Below, in pieces: positions 34,378-43,901 of a stretch of DNA of 64,000 nucleotides. Each line of letters starts with the position of its first letter. Positions within the stretch are counted from its first letter, which is position 1. The position numbers and the translations under genes were made by a program. The stretch covers positions 62,001-126,000 of the forward strand of contig CAYQUT010000005.1 in the NCBI GenBank assembly GCA_964420985.1. The letters run 5' to 3'. The DNA comes from CAMCTV01 sp964420985 (GTDB taxonomy: Bacteria; Bacteroidota; Bacteroidia; Flavobacteriales_D; Sanyastnellaceae). Below the pieces are notes generated by a model. That model was given only the letters and a program-made list of their open reading frames with translations. It made no database searches and was not told the DNA's origin.

Positions 34378-35745
34378 TTAAATCAATTCATTCCGCAACC
34401 TCTCCACAACTTCTTTTGCGTTCACCAACTCTTGATGGCCAGAATGCATATTCTTCACATTAACCATGTCCGTGTTTAACTCATCCTCTCCTATCAAAAG
34501 GACAAATGGGATATGTCGGTCATCGGCATATTTGAACTGTTTCTTCATTTTGGTTTCATCAGGATAGAGTTCTGCGGAAATACCATTTTCTCTCAATTCA
34601 TAAACCAATTGAACAGACTTGTTGATGGTTGATGCATTGAAATAGGCGACGAGCACTTTGGTAGACTGCTCAATACCCGAAGGGAATAAATTCAAGGTCT
34701 CCATCACATCATAGATTCTATCCGCTCCGAAAGAAATCCCCACTCCTGAAAGATCTTTAACTCCAAAAATACCGGTCAAATCGTCGTAACGTCCACCTCC
34801 ACCAATGCTCCCCATTTCAACACCAATGGCCTTAACCTCAAAAATAAATCCTGTGTAATAATTAAGACCTCTTGCCAAAGTAAAATCCCATTTCCAATGG
34901 GCATTGACCAAAGGCGAAATTTGAGAGGCCTGATTGATAAAATCAAACTCTACAATGGATTCTGGAGTACCGAAAGAAGACAATAAATTTCTTATTTCAT
35001 CTGAATTGGATTGAATCTTCTCTAACCATTCTCGGAGTGTAATTACCTTTTCAGCAGCAATACCCTTGGCTACCATTTCTTGCTCTACTCCACTCCACTG
35101 TACCTTATCCAATTTATCCAAAGCAACAGTCATGTCCACAAAACACTCTTCCATGCCGGATGCTTTGGCCAAAGCTTGCAATACTTTTCTGTTATTGACT
35201 TGAATAACAACAGGAATTCCCAACTTCTGAAATACCGTATCATATAACTTCACCAATTCCCACTCACACCAGAGACTATCCGTGCCAATGATATCGGCAT
35301 CGCATTGATAAAACTCTCTGTACCTTCCTTTCTGAGGTCTATCTGCTCGCCATACAGGTTGAATTTGATAACGCTTAAATGGAAAGGTCATTTGTCCATG
35401 ATTCATGGCCACAAATCGCGCGAAAGGAACCGTCAAATCATAGCGCAACGCTCTATCACATAGCTGACCTACCAAACTTTTGTGGTTTTTAGCATTCCAA
35501 TCCTCTTCATTTGCCCCTTTTGAAAATTCGCCATTGTTCAACACTTTGAAAAGGAGTTGATCTCCTTCTTCACCATATTTACCCGTTAGTGTGCTGTAAT
35601 TCTCCATGCTCGGGGTTTCCAATGGAAGGAATCCAAACAATTGAAATTGTCGCTGAATGGTATCCAACAAATATTTTCTTCTGGCCATGACATCTGGACC
35701 AAAATCGCGTGTTCCCTTGGGAATAGAAACTGAAATTTTTGACAT
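34378..35745 (-). CDS. hisS: Histidyl-tRNA synthetase
   Basis: The protein has 455 residues, normal length. Class II motif 2 is RYQIQPVWRADRPQKGRYRE, the histidine-specific signature GGGGRYDDLTGIFG lies near residue 315, and motif 3 is GVGISFGADRI. A C-terminal anticodon-binding domain follows (VLVAYFNAST, VLLIGEDEL). It charges tRNA-His with histidine in the cytoplasm. The start ATG lies only 7 bp after a TAACTTTG box. Confidence 0.97.
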   Translation of the reverse strand: MSKISVSIPKGTRDFGPDVMARRKYLLDTIQRQFQLFGFLPLETPSMENYSTLTGKYGEEGDQLLFKVLNNGEFSKGANEEDWNAKNHKSLVGQLCDRALRYDLTVPFARFVAMNHGQMTFPFKRYQIQPVWRADRPQKGRYREFYQCDADIIGTDSLWCEWELVKLYDTVFQKLGIPVVIQVNNRKVLQALAKASGMEECFVDMTVALDKLDKVQWSGVEQEMVAKGIAAEKVITLREWLEKIQSNSDEIRNLLSSFGTPESIVEFDFINQASQISPLVNAHWKWDFTLARGLNYYTGFIFEVKAIGVEMGSIGGGGRYDDLTGIFGVKDLSGVGISFGADRIYDVMETLNLFPSGIEQSTKVLVAYFNASTINKSVQLVYELRENGISAELYPDETKMKKQFKYADDRHIPFVLLIGEDELNTDMVNVKNMHSGHQELVNAKEVVERLRNELI

Positions 35746-35752
35746 TGCTTTG

Positions 35753-35760
35753 CAAAGTTA
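35753..35760 (-). promoter_or_regulatory. -7-like box before hisS
   Basis: On the minus strand TAACTTTG matches TAnnTTTG. It is 7 bp from the hisS ATG, so the transcript would have almost no leader. The nearest TTG is 24 bp upstream, rather than 19-20, so the call is moderate. Confidence 0.45.
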
Positions 35761-35776
35761 ATTCTATTTTTACCCC

Positions 35777-36667
35777 ATGCCCATCAATTTAGCGGTAATT
35801 GACACATTTGATTTTCATCAAGCTCCAGTCTATGCAGTAACGCATAATCATATCCACTTATATTCTGCGGGTGGTGATCGAAAAATCATCAGATACGCCA
35901 AGCAAGGGGTCCAGTTTGTAGCCGAGCTTTTTGCCCAAACAACTGGAAGTACTTTCGCTCTTCACCTGGAAGACAACATTCTTTTATCAGGGGGCATTGA
36001 TGGTAATCTCAATGTATTTGAGGTCTCCAAAAAACAAATTTTGCATCGCTTTCAATGCCACGAAAAAGGGATTTACGCCATTGAAGGCAATCAAGAGTTT
36101 ATCATCACCGGTGGCGGAGATGGAAAAATTCACTTGTGGGACAAATCCAGTTATACCATCATAAGAACCATTTGGACGGGAGATGCCAAACTTCGCAAAT
36201 TCATTTGGAACAATGATAAAACGCGCTTGGCTTGTATAGACAACGCTGGATATTGCCGCGTGTTTGAAACAAAATTTTGGAACGAAATTCACACCATTCA
36301 GCATCAAAATGGTCTGACATGCGGCATTTACCACCCTTCAAAAAATATTTGGATGTTGGGGTCAAAATTGGGTGAACTGTTGATTTTTGACGAAGCGTTT
36401 CAAACCAAATTGCTACAAATGCAGTCTCACCTGAATGCTATTTATGATTTGAAATGGATAGCGGATGTGGATATTATTGCCACCTGCTCACTAGACAAAA
36501 GCATCAAATTCTGGGATGGAAAAACATTGGAGTTACTCCTAAAAACGGATAAAATCAATGGTTCAAATTTAAGATCCATCAACGCCATGGCGCTCTGGGA
36601 CAATCATTTAATCATCGCTGGTGACGACAAAAAAATTCACGTCACAAAGATTTGTTTTTTAAAATAA
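35777..36667 (+). CDS. WD40 repeat protein
   Basis: The protein has 296 residues. About six or seven WD40 blades are visible from repeated GH-like and WD-like ends (HEKGIYAIEGN, GDGKIHLWDKSSY, SHLNAIYDLKWI, CSLDKSIKFWDGKTL). It would be a cytoplasmic scaffold; no enzyme domain is attached. Divergent from hisS. Confidence 0.85.
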   Translation: MPINLAVIDTFDFHQAPVYAVTHNHIHLYSAGGDRKIIRYAKQGVQFVAELFAQTTGSTFALHLEDNILLSGGIDGNLNVFEVSKKQILHRFQCHEKGIYAIEGNQEFIITGGGDGKIHLWDKSSYTIIRTIWTGDAKLRKFIWNNDKTRLACIDNAGYCRVFETKFWNEIHTIQHQNGLTCGIYHPSKNIWMLGSKLGELLIFDEAFQTKLLQMQSHLNAIYDLKWIADVDIIATCSLDKSIKFWDGKTLELLLKTDKINGSNLRSINAMALWDNHLIIAGDDKKIHVTKICFLK

Positions 36668-36681
36668 AAAATTTATATTTG
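36652..36681 (+). promoter_or_regulatory. Bacteroidota-type promoter of the DUF3276 gene
   Basis: TTG at 36652-36654 and TATATTTG at 36674-36681 are separated by 19 bp, the expected -33/-7 layout, and end 23 bp before the ATG of the DUF3276 gene. Confidence 0.6.
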
Positions 36682-36704
36682 GACATCGTTCAAAACCTAT
36701 ATGT

Positions 36705-37034
36705 ATGCAAGAGGGAAATAACTACCGTGATGATGTGTATTCAAAACCGGTAAGAGCTGGAAAGAGAACCTACTTTTTTGATGTCAAATCAACAAGAGGC
36801 AATGACTTGTTCATGACCATTACAGAAAGTAAACGCACTGGAAGTGCCGAAACTGGAAATGTAAATTACGAAAAACACAAGATTTTTCTTTACAAAGAAG
36901 ATTTCGAAAAGTTCATTCAAGGCCTAGAAGAAACCATTGCTTACATCAAGGAAAGACAACAGGATGCCCCATCTGCTCCCATTGAGTCGATGACTTCAGA
37001 TTCCTCTATTGATGAGGAATTCAATGCCCTCTAA
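36705..37034 (+). CDS. DUF3276 / PUR-alpha-like nucleic acid-binding protein
   Basis: The protein has 109 residues. It matches the Bacteroidota PUR-alpha-like family: VRAGKRTYFFDVKSTRGND, FMTITESKRT and YEKHKIFLYKEDFEKF. The single PUR repeat binds single-stranded DNA or RNA. The frame is set by the second of two ATGs (36705); the first at 36701 is in another frame. The gene occurs widely in this phylum. Confidence 0.9.
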   Translation: MQEGNNYRDDVYSKPVRAGKRTYFFDVKSTRGNDLFMTITESKRTGSAETGNVNYEKHKIFLYKEDFEKFIQGLEETIAYIKERQQDAPSAPIESMTSDSSIDEEFNAL

Positions 37035-37050
37035 GGAGTAAAATTAGAAT

Positions 37051-37767
37051 ATGAAGAAAAATATTGGGTTGTACCTACTGCCCTCGCCTATTGCAGACGA
37101 GGGTTTTTCTTTTGTAGGAATGAAAGAGGCCGAGCAAGTTCTGTCTATCTCCTTTTGGATTGTAGAAAACATTAAGGAGGCCAGAAGAAACCTAAGAAAA
37201 ATGGGATTTACCAAGGCATTTGATGAACTCACTTTTTTTGAATGGAACGAGAATACAACGGAACAAGAAAAACATCAAATCCTGCAAAAGCTAGGTTCTG
37301 AACCTTTGGCTGTTTTCATGAGTGATGCCGGATTGCCTTGTATTGCTGATCCAGGGGGACAAGTCGTAGCCTTTGCACATGAAAAAAAAATCCCTGTATT
37401 TCCTATCGTGGGTCCCTCCTCTATTTTACTCACGTTAATGGCCTCCGGGATGAATGGACAAAGATTTAGATTTCACGGCTATCTTCCAAGAGAGAAAAAT
37501 GATCGTGTAAAAATACTCAAACAATTGGAAAGCGCAGCAGGAACAGGAGAGTCACAAATTTTTATGGACACGCCATATAGAAATAAAGCTGTTTTAGATG
37601 ACTGCCTACAATTTCTTTCTTCCATGACCTTCCTTTGCATCGGAATAGGTTTGCATGGACCACAACAGAAAATCATTACCCAACGCATCGAGCAATGGAA
37701 AAAATCTGCCCCGGATATGCACAAAATTCCTGCAATGTTTATCATTGGCCAAAGACAAATTCCTTAA
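37051..37767 (+). CDS. Tetrapyrrole-methylase-fold SAM methyltransferase (RsmI-like)
   Basis: The protein has 238 residues. It has the TP-methylase pattern LYLLPSPIAD, VFMSDAGLPCIADPGGQVV, PIVGPSSILLTLMASGM and FRFHGYLPREK. RsmI adds the 2'-O-methyl group to C1402 of 16S rRNA, but this shorter Bacteroidota relative may have another target. Confidence 0.85.
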   Translation: MKKNIGLYLLPSPIADEGFSFVGMKEAEQVLSISFWIVENIKEARRNLRKMGFTKAFDELTFFEWNENTTEQEKHQILQKLGSEPLAVFMSDAGLPCIADPGGQVVAFAHEKKIPVFPIVGPSSILLTLMASGMNGQRFRFHGYLPREKNDRVKILKQLESAAGTGESQIFMDTPYRNKAVLDDCLQFLSSMTFLCIGIGLHGPQQKIITQRIEQWKKSAPDMHKIPAMFIIGQRQIP

Positions 37768-37820
37768 TTTTTTTTAACCTTAATGGCTGAATTCAGAGCC
37801 GTTTTCGCCCTAAAATGGGT

Positions 37821-37828
37821 TACATTTG
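37821..37828 (+). promoter_or_regulatory. -7-like box before the PPIase operon
   Basis: TACATTTG matches TAnnTTTG and ends 24 bp before the ATG at 37853. It supports that ATG over a TTG start inside the box at 37826. Confidence 0.5.
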
Positions 37829-37852
37829 TCCACCTTGAAAAAAAAGAAAGAT

Positions 37853-39823
37853 ATGAAGAGTATTATTGGTGTTTCCATTTTTTTAATGAGCCTCTGCACA
37901 ACCAAACTTTGGGCTCAACCACAAGCAATCCAAACCCACTCTAACCAAACCGTTTTGACCATTGATGGTGAAGAAATCAGCTTGGAAGAATTTGAAACCA
38001 TTTTCAAAAAAAATAACCGCGATTCTGTCATCTCTCAAGCTTCTTTGGATGAGTATATGAAATTGTACATCAATTTCAGATTAAAAGTAGCTGAAGCAAA
38101 AAAATTAGGATTGGATACCGTGGCCAAATTCAAAAATGAATTGGCTGGATACCGCACCCAATTGGCGAGACCATACCTTGTAGATGCAAGCATGTTGGAT
38201 GGTCTGGTTCAAGAAGGATACAATCGCTTGAAAGAAGAGATTCATGGATATCACATTTTGGTGAAATGCGATCCCAGTGCAGCACCCAGCGATACAGCCA
38301 GAGCTTACCAGAAAATTTTACAGCTTCGCAATGAAGTGATTGCCGGAAAAGCAACATTCGAGGAAATAGCCAAAAGAAGCAGTGAAGACCCATCTGCCAA
38401 AGACAATGCCGGCGACTTGGGCTATTTTACAGCTTTTCAAATGGTCTACCCCTTTGAATCCGCGGCCTATCAAACAAAAGAAGGAGAGGTTTCTATGCCT
38501 GTTCGCACAAAATATGGCTATCACATCGTTAAGGTAACAGATCGCCGTCCAGCACGAGGAGAAATAAGAGTAGCCCACATCATGTTCAGAGATAAACAAG
38601 ACGACGCCAATTATTCCAAAAACAAAATTGAGGAGGTATATGCCAAACTCAAAGCGGGTGAAAAAACTTTTGAGGAGTTAGCTGGACTCTACAGTGAAGA
38701 TGGTTCTTCAAACAAAAAAGGCGGCGAGTTACCCTGGTTTGGTATCAACAAAATGGTCATGGAGTTTGAAGACTCATCATTTGCATTAAAACACAACGGA
38801 GATATTTCAAAACCTTTCAGAACCTCATACGGTTGGCACATCGTTAAAAGATTAGATTACAAGCCATTGGCATCATACGAGCAATTGGAAAAGGAAATCA
38901 GAGGTAAAGTGCAAAAAGACTCACGCGCAGAAAAAACCAAAAATTCCTTTTTGAACAAACTGAAAGCTGAATACAACTACACGCAAAACGAAATGCTTTT
39001 AGAAAAATTGATTGCATCCGCGGACAGCAATGTATTTAACGGACAATGGAAACCTAAAAAGAAGTTGACCAAAGGCATTTTAATTTCCATGAACAACCAA
39101 AGCATAAAAGCCGCTGAATTTGTCCAATATATCAACAAGAAAAAATCAAACAGGAATAAGATCTCTCCTTTTGACTTCGTCTCAAATGAATTCAAAAATT
39201 TCAGCAACGATCAAGTAATGAAAAAGGAAGACAGCCAACTTGAAGCCAAGTATCCTGCATTCCGAATGCTCATGAACGAGTATAGAGATGGAATTTTGTT
39301 ATTTGAATTAACGGATCAAAAAGTATGGTCAAAAGCGGTAAAAGATACTGCAGGATTAAGGGCATTCCATGAGAGCCACAAAGCCAATTATCAATGGCCT
39401 GACAGAGCACAAATTGCCGTTTTCACATGTGAAAATAGTAATTACAGTAAGACCGTCCGTGAAATGCTTGAGTCAGGTGAATACCCTATAGAGGCCATTG
39501 AGTCTGAAATCAACGCAGACAACCTTCCACATGTTATGTACGATACTGGAATTTACTCTGAAGAAGATAGGCCTTTGCTTAAACTGATGGATTGGAAAGG
39601 AAATGGCAAAATGAATGAGAAAGACATTGATGTCAACGGAAAATGGGTTGTGGTTAAAGTGATCAATTTCATTCCTGCAGGTCCAAAAAAGTTGACTGAA
39701 GCCCGAGGCGTTATCACCAGCGACTATCAGAACTATCTTGAGGAGACATGGATTGAATCATTGAAAAAAGAAAAAGAAGGCAAGATTGTCATCAACAAAG
39801 AATTGTTGTACTCCATTGACTAA
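37853..39823 (+). CDS. Periplasmic peptidyl-prolyl isomerase with two PpiC domains
   Basis: From the ATG at 37853 the protein has 656 residues and a clean signal peptide (SIIGVSIFLMSLCTTKLWAQ). Two parvulin domains follow: one ends GDLGYFTAFQMVYPFESA and YGYHIVKV, the next GGELPWFGINKMVMEFEDS and YGWHIVKR. A long C-terminal region has no clear motif. It assists folding of outer-membrane proteins, SurA-like. It overlaps the next gene by 1 bp and starts a three-gene chaperone set. Confidence 0.88.
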   Translation: MKSIIGVSIFLMSLCTTKLWAQPQAIQTHSNQTVLTIDGEEISLEEFETIFKKNNRDSVISQASLDEYMKLYINFRLKVAEAKKLGLDTVAKFKNELAGYRTQLARPYLVDASMLDGLVQEGYNRLKEEIHGYHILVKCDPSAAPSDTARAYQKILQLRNEVIAGKATFEEIAKRSSEDPSAKDNAGDLGYFTAFQMVYPFESAAYQTKEGEVSMPVRTKYGYHIVKVTDRRPARGEIRVAHIMFRDKQDDANYSKNKIEEVYAKLKAGEKTFEELAGLYSEDGSSNKKGGELPWFGINKMVMEFEDSSFALKHNGDISKPFRTSYGWHIVKRLDYKPLASYEQLEKEIRGKVQKDSRAEKTKNSFLNKLKAEYNYTQNEMLLEKLIASADSNVFNGQWKPKKKLTKGILISMNNQSIKAAEFVQYINKKKSNRNKISPFDFVSNEFKNFSNDQVMKKEDSQLEAKYPAFRMLMNEYRDGILLFELTDQKVWSKAVKDTAGLRAFHESHKANYQWPDRAQIAVFTCENSNYSKTVREMLESGEYPIEAIESEINADNLPHVMYDTGIYSEEDRPLLKLMDWKGNGKMNEKDIDVNGKWVVVKVINFIPAGPKKLTEARGVITSDYQNYLEETWIESLKKEKEGKIVINKELLYSID

Positions 39824-40290
39824 TGAGAATTTTATTCAGCATATTCTTGTTACTTATTCTTTCTTGTAACCAGTCTACCAGCAATGAGTTAGCATTGGCT
39901 CAAGTAGGAGATGAACAATTGCTGCCCTCTGACGTCGCGGGTATCATGCCCGAAGATCTTCATGGTACAGACAGCATTGCGTTTTGCAAGGCCTATATAC
40001 AGCAATGGATACAAGAACAAGTTATGACCATGGAAGCAAAAAAGCTACCAGAACCTGCTGACATGAATGTAAAAATTGATCGTTACAAGAATCAATTGTT
40101 TGTTCAAACTTTAAGAGAAAAAATTATCTCAGAACGCATTTCTGAAAATCAAAACCTCAAAGCGGATAGCAGTATGACTGGTCTATCTGAAGCAGCACAA
40201 CAGGAAAGTAAAAGATGGCGAATTTGGCAACAATACCAGGAAGAGGTGATAAAGAAATATGAAGCTGAAGGATTAATAAAAAAACCATGA
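39823..40290 (+). CDS. Lipoprotein related to SurA N-terminal domain
   Basis: The protein has 155 residues. The lipobox is LLLILSCNQS near residue 15. The rest resembles the helical N-terminal half of SurA-type chaperones, with IQQWIQEQVMTMEAKKL, but has no parvulin domain. It is placed between two PPIase genes and overlaps the next by 4 bp. It probably helps outer membrane protein assembly. Confidence 0.7.
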   Translation: MRILFSIFLLLILSCNQSTSNELALAQVGDEQLLPSDVAGIMPEDLHGTDSIAFCKAYIQQWIQEQVMTMEAKKLPEPADMNVKIDRYKNQLFVQTLREKIISERISENQNLKADSSMTGLSEAAQQESKRWRIWQQYQEEVIKKYEAEGLIKKP

Positions 40291-41642
40291 GAATGAAAAA
40301 GAATATCTTAGTGTTGACGTTTGCATGGTTATTTCAATGGTGTGCGCTGAGCCAACCCGCATTAAAAACCGTAGACGAAATTATTGGGGTTGTTGGAGAT
40401 GAAATTATTCTCCTTTCTGATCTCGAAAATGCACTCCTAGAAACCTTTAAAGGAAAACCGGCACCCAATGAAGCCCGATGCCAAGCCTTTGAAAATTTAC
40501 TGTATCAAAAACTTTTGTTGCATCATGCCAAAGTAGATAGCGTTGAAGTGGATGACAGTGAAGTACAGATGCAAGTGGACAAACGCATCAATTATTTTGT
40601 GCAAATGCTTGGCTCTGAGGAAGCCTTCGAAAACTACTATGGCAAGAGCATTCCAGTTTTAAAAGAAGAATTTTTTGACACGGTCAAGGATCAACTCCTC
40701 ATAGAGAAAGAGCAACAAGAAGTGACTAAAAATTCGGTTACCACCCCTGCTGATGTATTGAAATATTACCAAGAACAACCCAAAGATTCGATACCACTTA
40801 TCCCAGAACAGATAGGATATTCTCAAATTGTTTTTGCACCCAAGATTAGAGAAAAAGAAATCACACAGGTCATTCATCACCTTGACTCGATCAGAAATGA
40901 CATCATTGCGGGAAGAACTTCCATGACCTTACAAGCTGCAAAATGGAGTGAGGATCCTGGAAGTCGGTACAAAGGTGGTTGCTACCCTTTGCAGAAAAGA
41001 GGAACATTTGTTCCTGAATATGAGGCCGCTGTTTACAATACGGATGAAGGAAAATTTACACCTGTTTTTAAAAGTGATTTTGGTTATCATTTTGTGAAGG
41101 TGGTCGAAAAAAGAGGTGATTACTATGAGTCATGTCACATTCTTATGACTCCCAAAGTAAAAGACAAAGACCTTGAATTGGCGCATCAATTGGCGGATAG
41201 TGCTTACGTGCAAATCAAAAAACAAAGTCTTAGTTTTAAAGAGGCTGCATTGCGTTACAGCTCAGATGAAGAAAGTAAAAACCAAGATGGGCAAGTGATG
41301 AGTCCTGTCACAGGAGGACTCAAACATGAAATTGGCAACCTTGACCCGGAAATCAATCTTATTCTGAGTAGAATGAAGCCCGGCGAAATATCTGAGCCTA
41401 TTCTGTCCACCACTGTCGATGGTGCAAAACGATATGTTATTTATCGATTAGATGATCGAATCAACGCCCATAAGGCCAACTTAGATTTGGACTATGAAAT
41501 CTTTCAAAACGCTGCCACATCAGAAACCAAAAGAAGAGCAACAGACAATTGGGTTAAAACAAAATTGAACCGCACATACATTCAAACGGATGAGGTTTAT
41601 CGCACATGTGATTTTGAATTCATTTGGTTGAACAACAAATAG
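40287..41642 (+). CDS. SurA-like peptidyl-prolyl isomerase
   Basis: The protein has 451 residues with a signal peptide (ILVLTFAWLFQWCALS). The SurA N-terminal helices (VDEIIGVVGDEIILLSDLE) lead into two parvulin domains: YSQIVFAPK ... GGCYPLQKRGTFVPEYEAA ... YHFVKVVEK, and SCHILMTPK ... SDEESKNQDGQ. It is a periplasmic chaperone for outer-membrane beta barrels. Its stop is 6 bp from the MoxR start. Confidence 0.88.
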   Translation: MRMKKNILVLTFAWLFQWCALSQPALKTVDEIIGVVGDEIILLSDLENALLETFKGKPAPNEARCQAFENLLYQKLLLHHAKVDSVEVDDSEVQMQVDKRINYFVQMLGSEEAFENYYGKSIPVLKEEFFDTVKDQLLIEKEQQEVTKNSVTTPADVLKYYQEQPKDSIPLIPEQIGYSQIVFAPKIREKEITQVIHHLDSIRNDIIAGRTSMTLQAAKWSEDPGSRYKGGCYPLQKRGTFVPEYEAAVYNTDEGKFTPVFKSDFGYHFVKVVEKRGDYYESCHILMTPKVKDKDLELAHQLADSAYVQIKKQSLSFKEAALRYSSDEESKNQDGQVMSPVTGGLKHEIGNLDPEINLILSRMKPGEISEPILSTTVDGAKRYVIYRLDDRINAHKANLDLDYEIFQNAATSETKRRATDNWVKTKLNRTYIQTDEVYRTCDFEFIWLNNK

Positions 41643-41648
41643 AAAAAA

Positions 41649-42602
41649 ATGTCAGAAGTAGAAAACTTGAATAAACTGAGATCTCAATATAGTGATCTTC
41701 AGAAAGAAGTGGCAAAGGCCATCGTCGGTCAAGATGAAGTGGTGAAGTATGTTCTCATTTCCATATTCAGCAACGGCCATTGCCTTTTGGTGGGAGTTCC
41801 TGGATTGGCCAAAACATTATTGGTGAACAGTATCGCTCAAGCCCTTGGGCTCAACTTTAAACGAATTCAATTCACCCCTGATTTAATGCCAAGTGACATT
41901 GTGGGTGCTGAGATTTTAGATGAGAATAGACAATTCAAATTCATTCCAGGTCCTATTTTCTCGAATATCATTCTTGCTGATGAGATTAACAGAACACCCC
42001 CAAAAACACAATCTGCGCTTTTAGAGGCGATGCAGGAAAGAAAGGTTACAGCAGCAGGCAAGACCATGCCGCTTCCATCACCTTTTTTCGTATTGGCTAC
42101 CCAAAATCCCATTGAACAAGAAGGAACTTATCCTTTACCGGAAGCGCAATTGGATCGTTTCATGTTCAACATTTGGGTCAACTACCCTACCCTTCAAGAG
42201 GAGATTGACATTGTAAAAGCAACTACGGATGACCGCAAGGTTCAAATCAATTCCGTTATCACCCAGGAAGAAATTGTCAACTATCAGAATATCATTCGCA
42301 AAATGCCCGTGGCCGATAATGTTATAGAGTATGCGGTTAAGCTGGTAAACAAAACACGCCCTGAAGGGGAAATCACTCCTGAATGGGTCACTAAAAATAT
42401 TGCCTGGGGAGCAGGCCCAAGAGCCTCACAGCACCTTATTATTGGTGCTAAATGTCATGCCGCGCTAAATGGCAAATTCAGCCCAGATATTGAAGATGTC
42501 AAAGCTGTGGCCTTACCCATTCTTAGACACCGTGTTGTAAGAAACTACAAAGCGGAAGCAGAAGGCTTGACCATTGAAAAAATTGTTGCCCAACTAATGT
42601 AA
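41649..42602 (+). CDS. MoxR-family AAA+ ATPase
   Basis: The protein has 317 residues. Walker A is VGVPGLAKTLLVNS, Walker B is NIILADEINRTPP, and sensor 1 is FVLATQNPIEQEGTYPLPEA. MoxR ATPases act as chaperones for protein complex maturation, often with VWA proteins, but no VWA gene is next to it here. It is the last gene of the chaperone operon. Confidence 0.92.
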   Translation: MSEVENLNKLRSQYSDLQKEVAKAIVGQDEVVKYVLISIFSNGHCLLVGVPGLAKTLLVNSIAQALGLNFKRIQFTPDLMPSDIVGAEILDENRQFKFIPGPIFSNIILADEINRTPPKTQSALLEAMQERKVTAAGKTMPLPSPFFVLATQNPIEQEGTYPLPEAQLDRFMFNIWVNYPTLQEEIDIVKATTDDRKVQINSVITQEEIVNYQNIIRKMPVADNVIEYAVKLVNKTRPEGEITPEWVTKNIAWGAGPRASQHLIIGAKCHAALNGKFSPDIEDVKAVALPILRHRVVRNYKAEAEGLTIEKIVAQLM

Positions 42603-42603
42603 T

Positions 42604-43854
42604 ATGAGAAAATCATGGATTGATGTGGCTCCCATGAGCCACTTTCCCATTCAAAATATTCCTTTTGGCATTTACTCCACAGATCAAAAAACAGCGAGAC
42701 CTGGAGTGGCCATTGGAGACAATATCATTGATTTGAAAAACCTTGCTGAATTGGGGCTTTTGCACAAACTCCCTTTTACTGATCAAGACTTTGAATCTTG
42801 TGTTTTAAATTCACTGATGCGCCATGGTAAATCCGCCATGGTTCAATTGAGAAGTACCATTATGGATTTGTTGGATGAAAACAATCCTACACTCAAAGAA
42901 CACCCGTCTCTCAACAATGTGTTGGACTTGCAAGCCCATGCTACCATGCACCTGCCGGTTCAAATTGGAGATTATACAGATTTTTATAGCAGTGAAGATC
43001 ACGCTCGCAATGTAGGCATGATGTTCAGAGATCCAGAAAAAGCATTGTTGCCCAATTGGAAACATTTACCTGTTGGATACCACGGACGGTCGTCCTCAAT
43101 TGTAGTCAGCGGAACTCCTATTCACCGTCCAGCAGGACAAACCAATGCCACAGACGAAACGCAACCCGTCTTTCAATCCACCAATCAGTTGGACTTTGAG
43201 CTCGAAATGGCTTTTATAACCTTTGATGGAAAACCCATGGGGCAGCGCATTGCAACATCAGAGGCCAAAGATTTTATTTTTGGATTTGTTTTGTTTAATG
43301 ATTGGAGTGCCCGTGATATTCAACGTTGGGAATATGTTCCATTGGGTCCTTTCTTGGCCAAAAATTTTGCTTCAACCATATCTCCGTGGATTGTAACCCT
43401 TGAGGCACTTGAGGAATTTCATGAAACGGGACCTGTTCAATCACCTGGGGTACTGCCCTACTTGCAATTCGAAGGGAAATTCAACATCAATATCGATTTG
43501 AAGGTAGCTATAGAATCCCATGAAGGAGAATCCACAGTTGTCTCAGAAAGCAACTACAAATACATGTATTGGAATTACGCTCAACAATTGGCGCACCATA
43601 CTGTCGGCGGATGCAACATACGTTGTGGAGACATGATGGCATCCGGCACCATTAGTGGTCCGCACCCCGGAAGCTACGGATCAATGCTAGAAATAGCCTG
43701 GAAGGGCACCAAACCCGTTCAAATGAAAGATGGAAGTGAACGAAAATTTATTTTGGACGGTGATGTTGTAATCATGGAAGCTGTTTCAATCGGAAACGAT
43801 TATCGGATAGGATTTGGAAATTGTACAGGTAAGATTTTACCGAATAACTTATAG
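42604..43854 (+). CDS. fahA: Fumarylacetoacetase
   Basis: The protein has 416 residues, the usual length. It has FYSSEDHARNVGMMFRDP with catalytic and metal residues, LPVGYHGRSSSIVVSGTPI, DFELEMAFI, FNDWSARDIQRWEYVPLGPF and the late GDMMASGTISGP. It splits fumarylacetoacetate into fumarate and acetoacetate in tyrosine breakdown. It follows MoxR by 1 bp. Confidence 0.95.
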   Translation: MRKSWIDVAPMSHFPIQNIPFGIYSTDQKTARPGVAIGDNIIDLKNLAELGLLHKLPFTDQDFESCVLNSLMRHGKSAMVQLRSTIMDLLDENNPTLKEHPSLNNVLDLQAHATMHLPVQIGDYTDFYSSEDHARNVGMMFRDPEKALLPNWKHLPVGYHGRSSSIVVSGTPIHRPAGQTNATDETQPVFQSTNQLDFELEMAFITFDGKPMGQRIATSEAKDFIFGFVLFNDWSARDIQRWEYVPLGPFLAKNFASTISPWIVTLEALEEFHETGPVQSPGVLPYLQFEGKFNINIDLKVAIESHEGESTVVSESNYKYMYWNYAQQLAHHTVGGCNIRCGDMMASGTISGPHPGSYGSMLEIAWKGTKPVQMKDGSERKFILDGDVVIMEAVSIGNDYRIGFGNCTGKILPNNL

Positions 43855-43870
43855 AATTCCCTGCTCATTT

Positions 43871-43897
43871 TTCTTGTACATTTAGACCATACAAGAA
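43871..43897. repeat. Inverted repeat before the membrane glycosyltransferase-like gene
   Basis: TTCTTGTA at 43871-43878 and TACAAGAA at 43890-43897 are perfect 8-bp arms with an 11-nt spacer, 4 bp before the ATG at 43902. It could be an operator or a hairpin covering the start site. Confidence 0.6.
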
Positions 43898-43901
43898 CAA
43901 T

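Noticed and set aside
37826..37852. TTG start for the first PPIase
   Set aside because: It lies within the -7 promoter box and adds residues before the signal peptide; the ATG at 37853 fits better.
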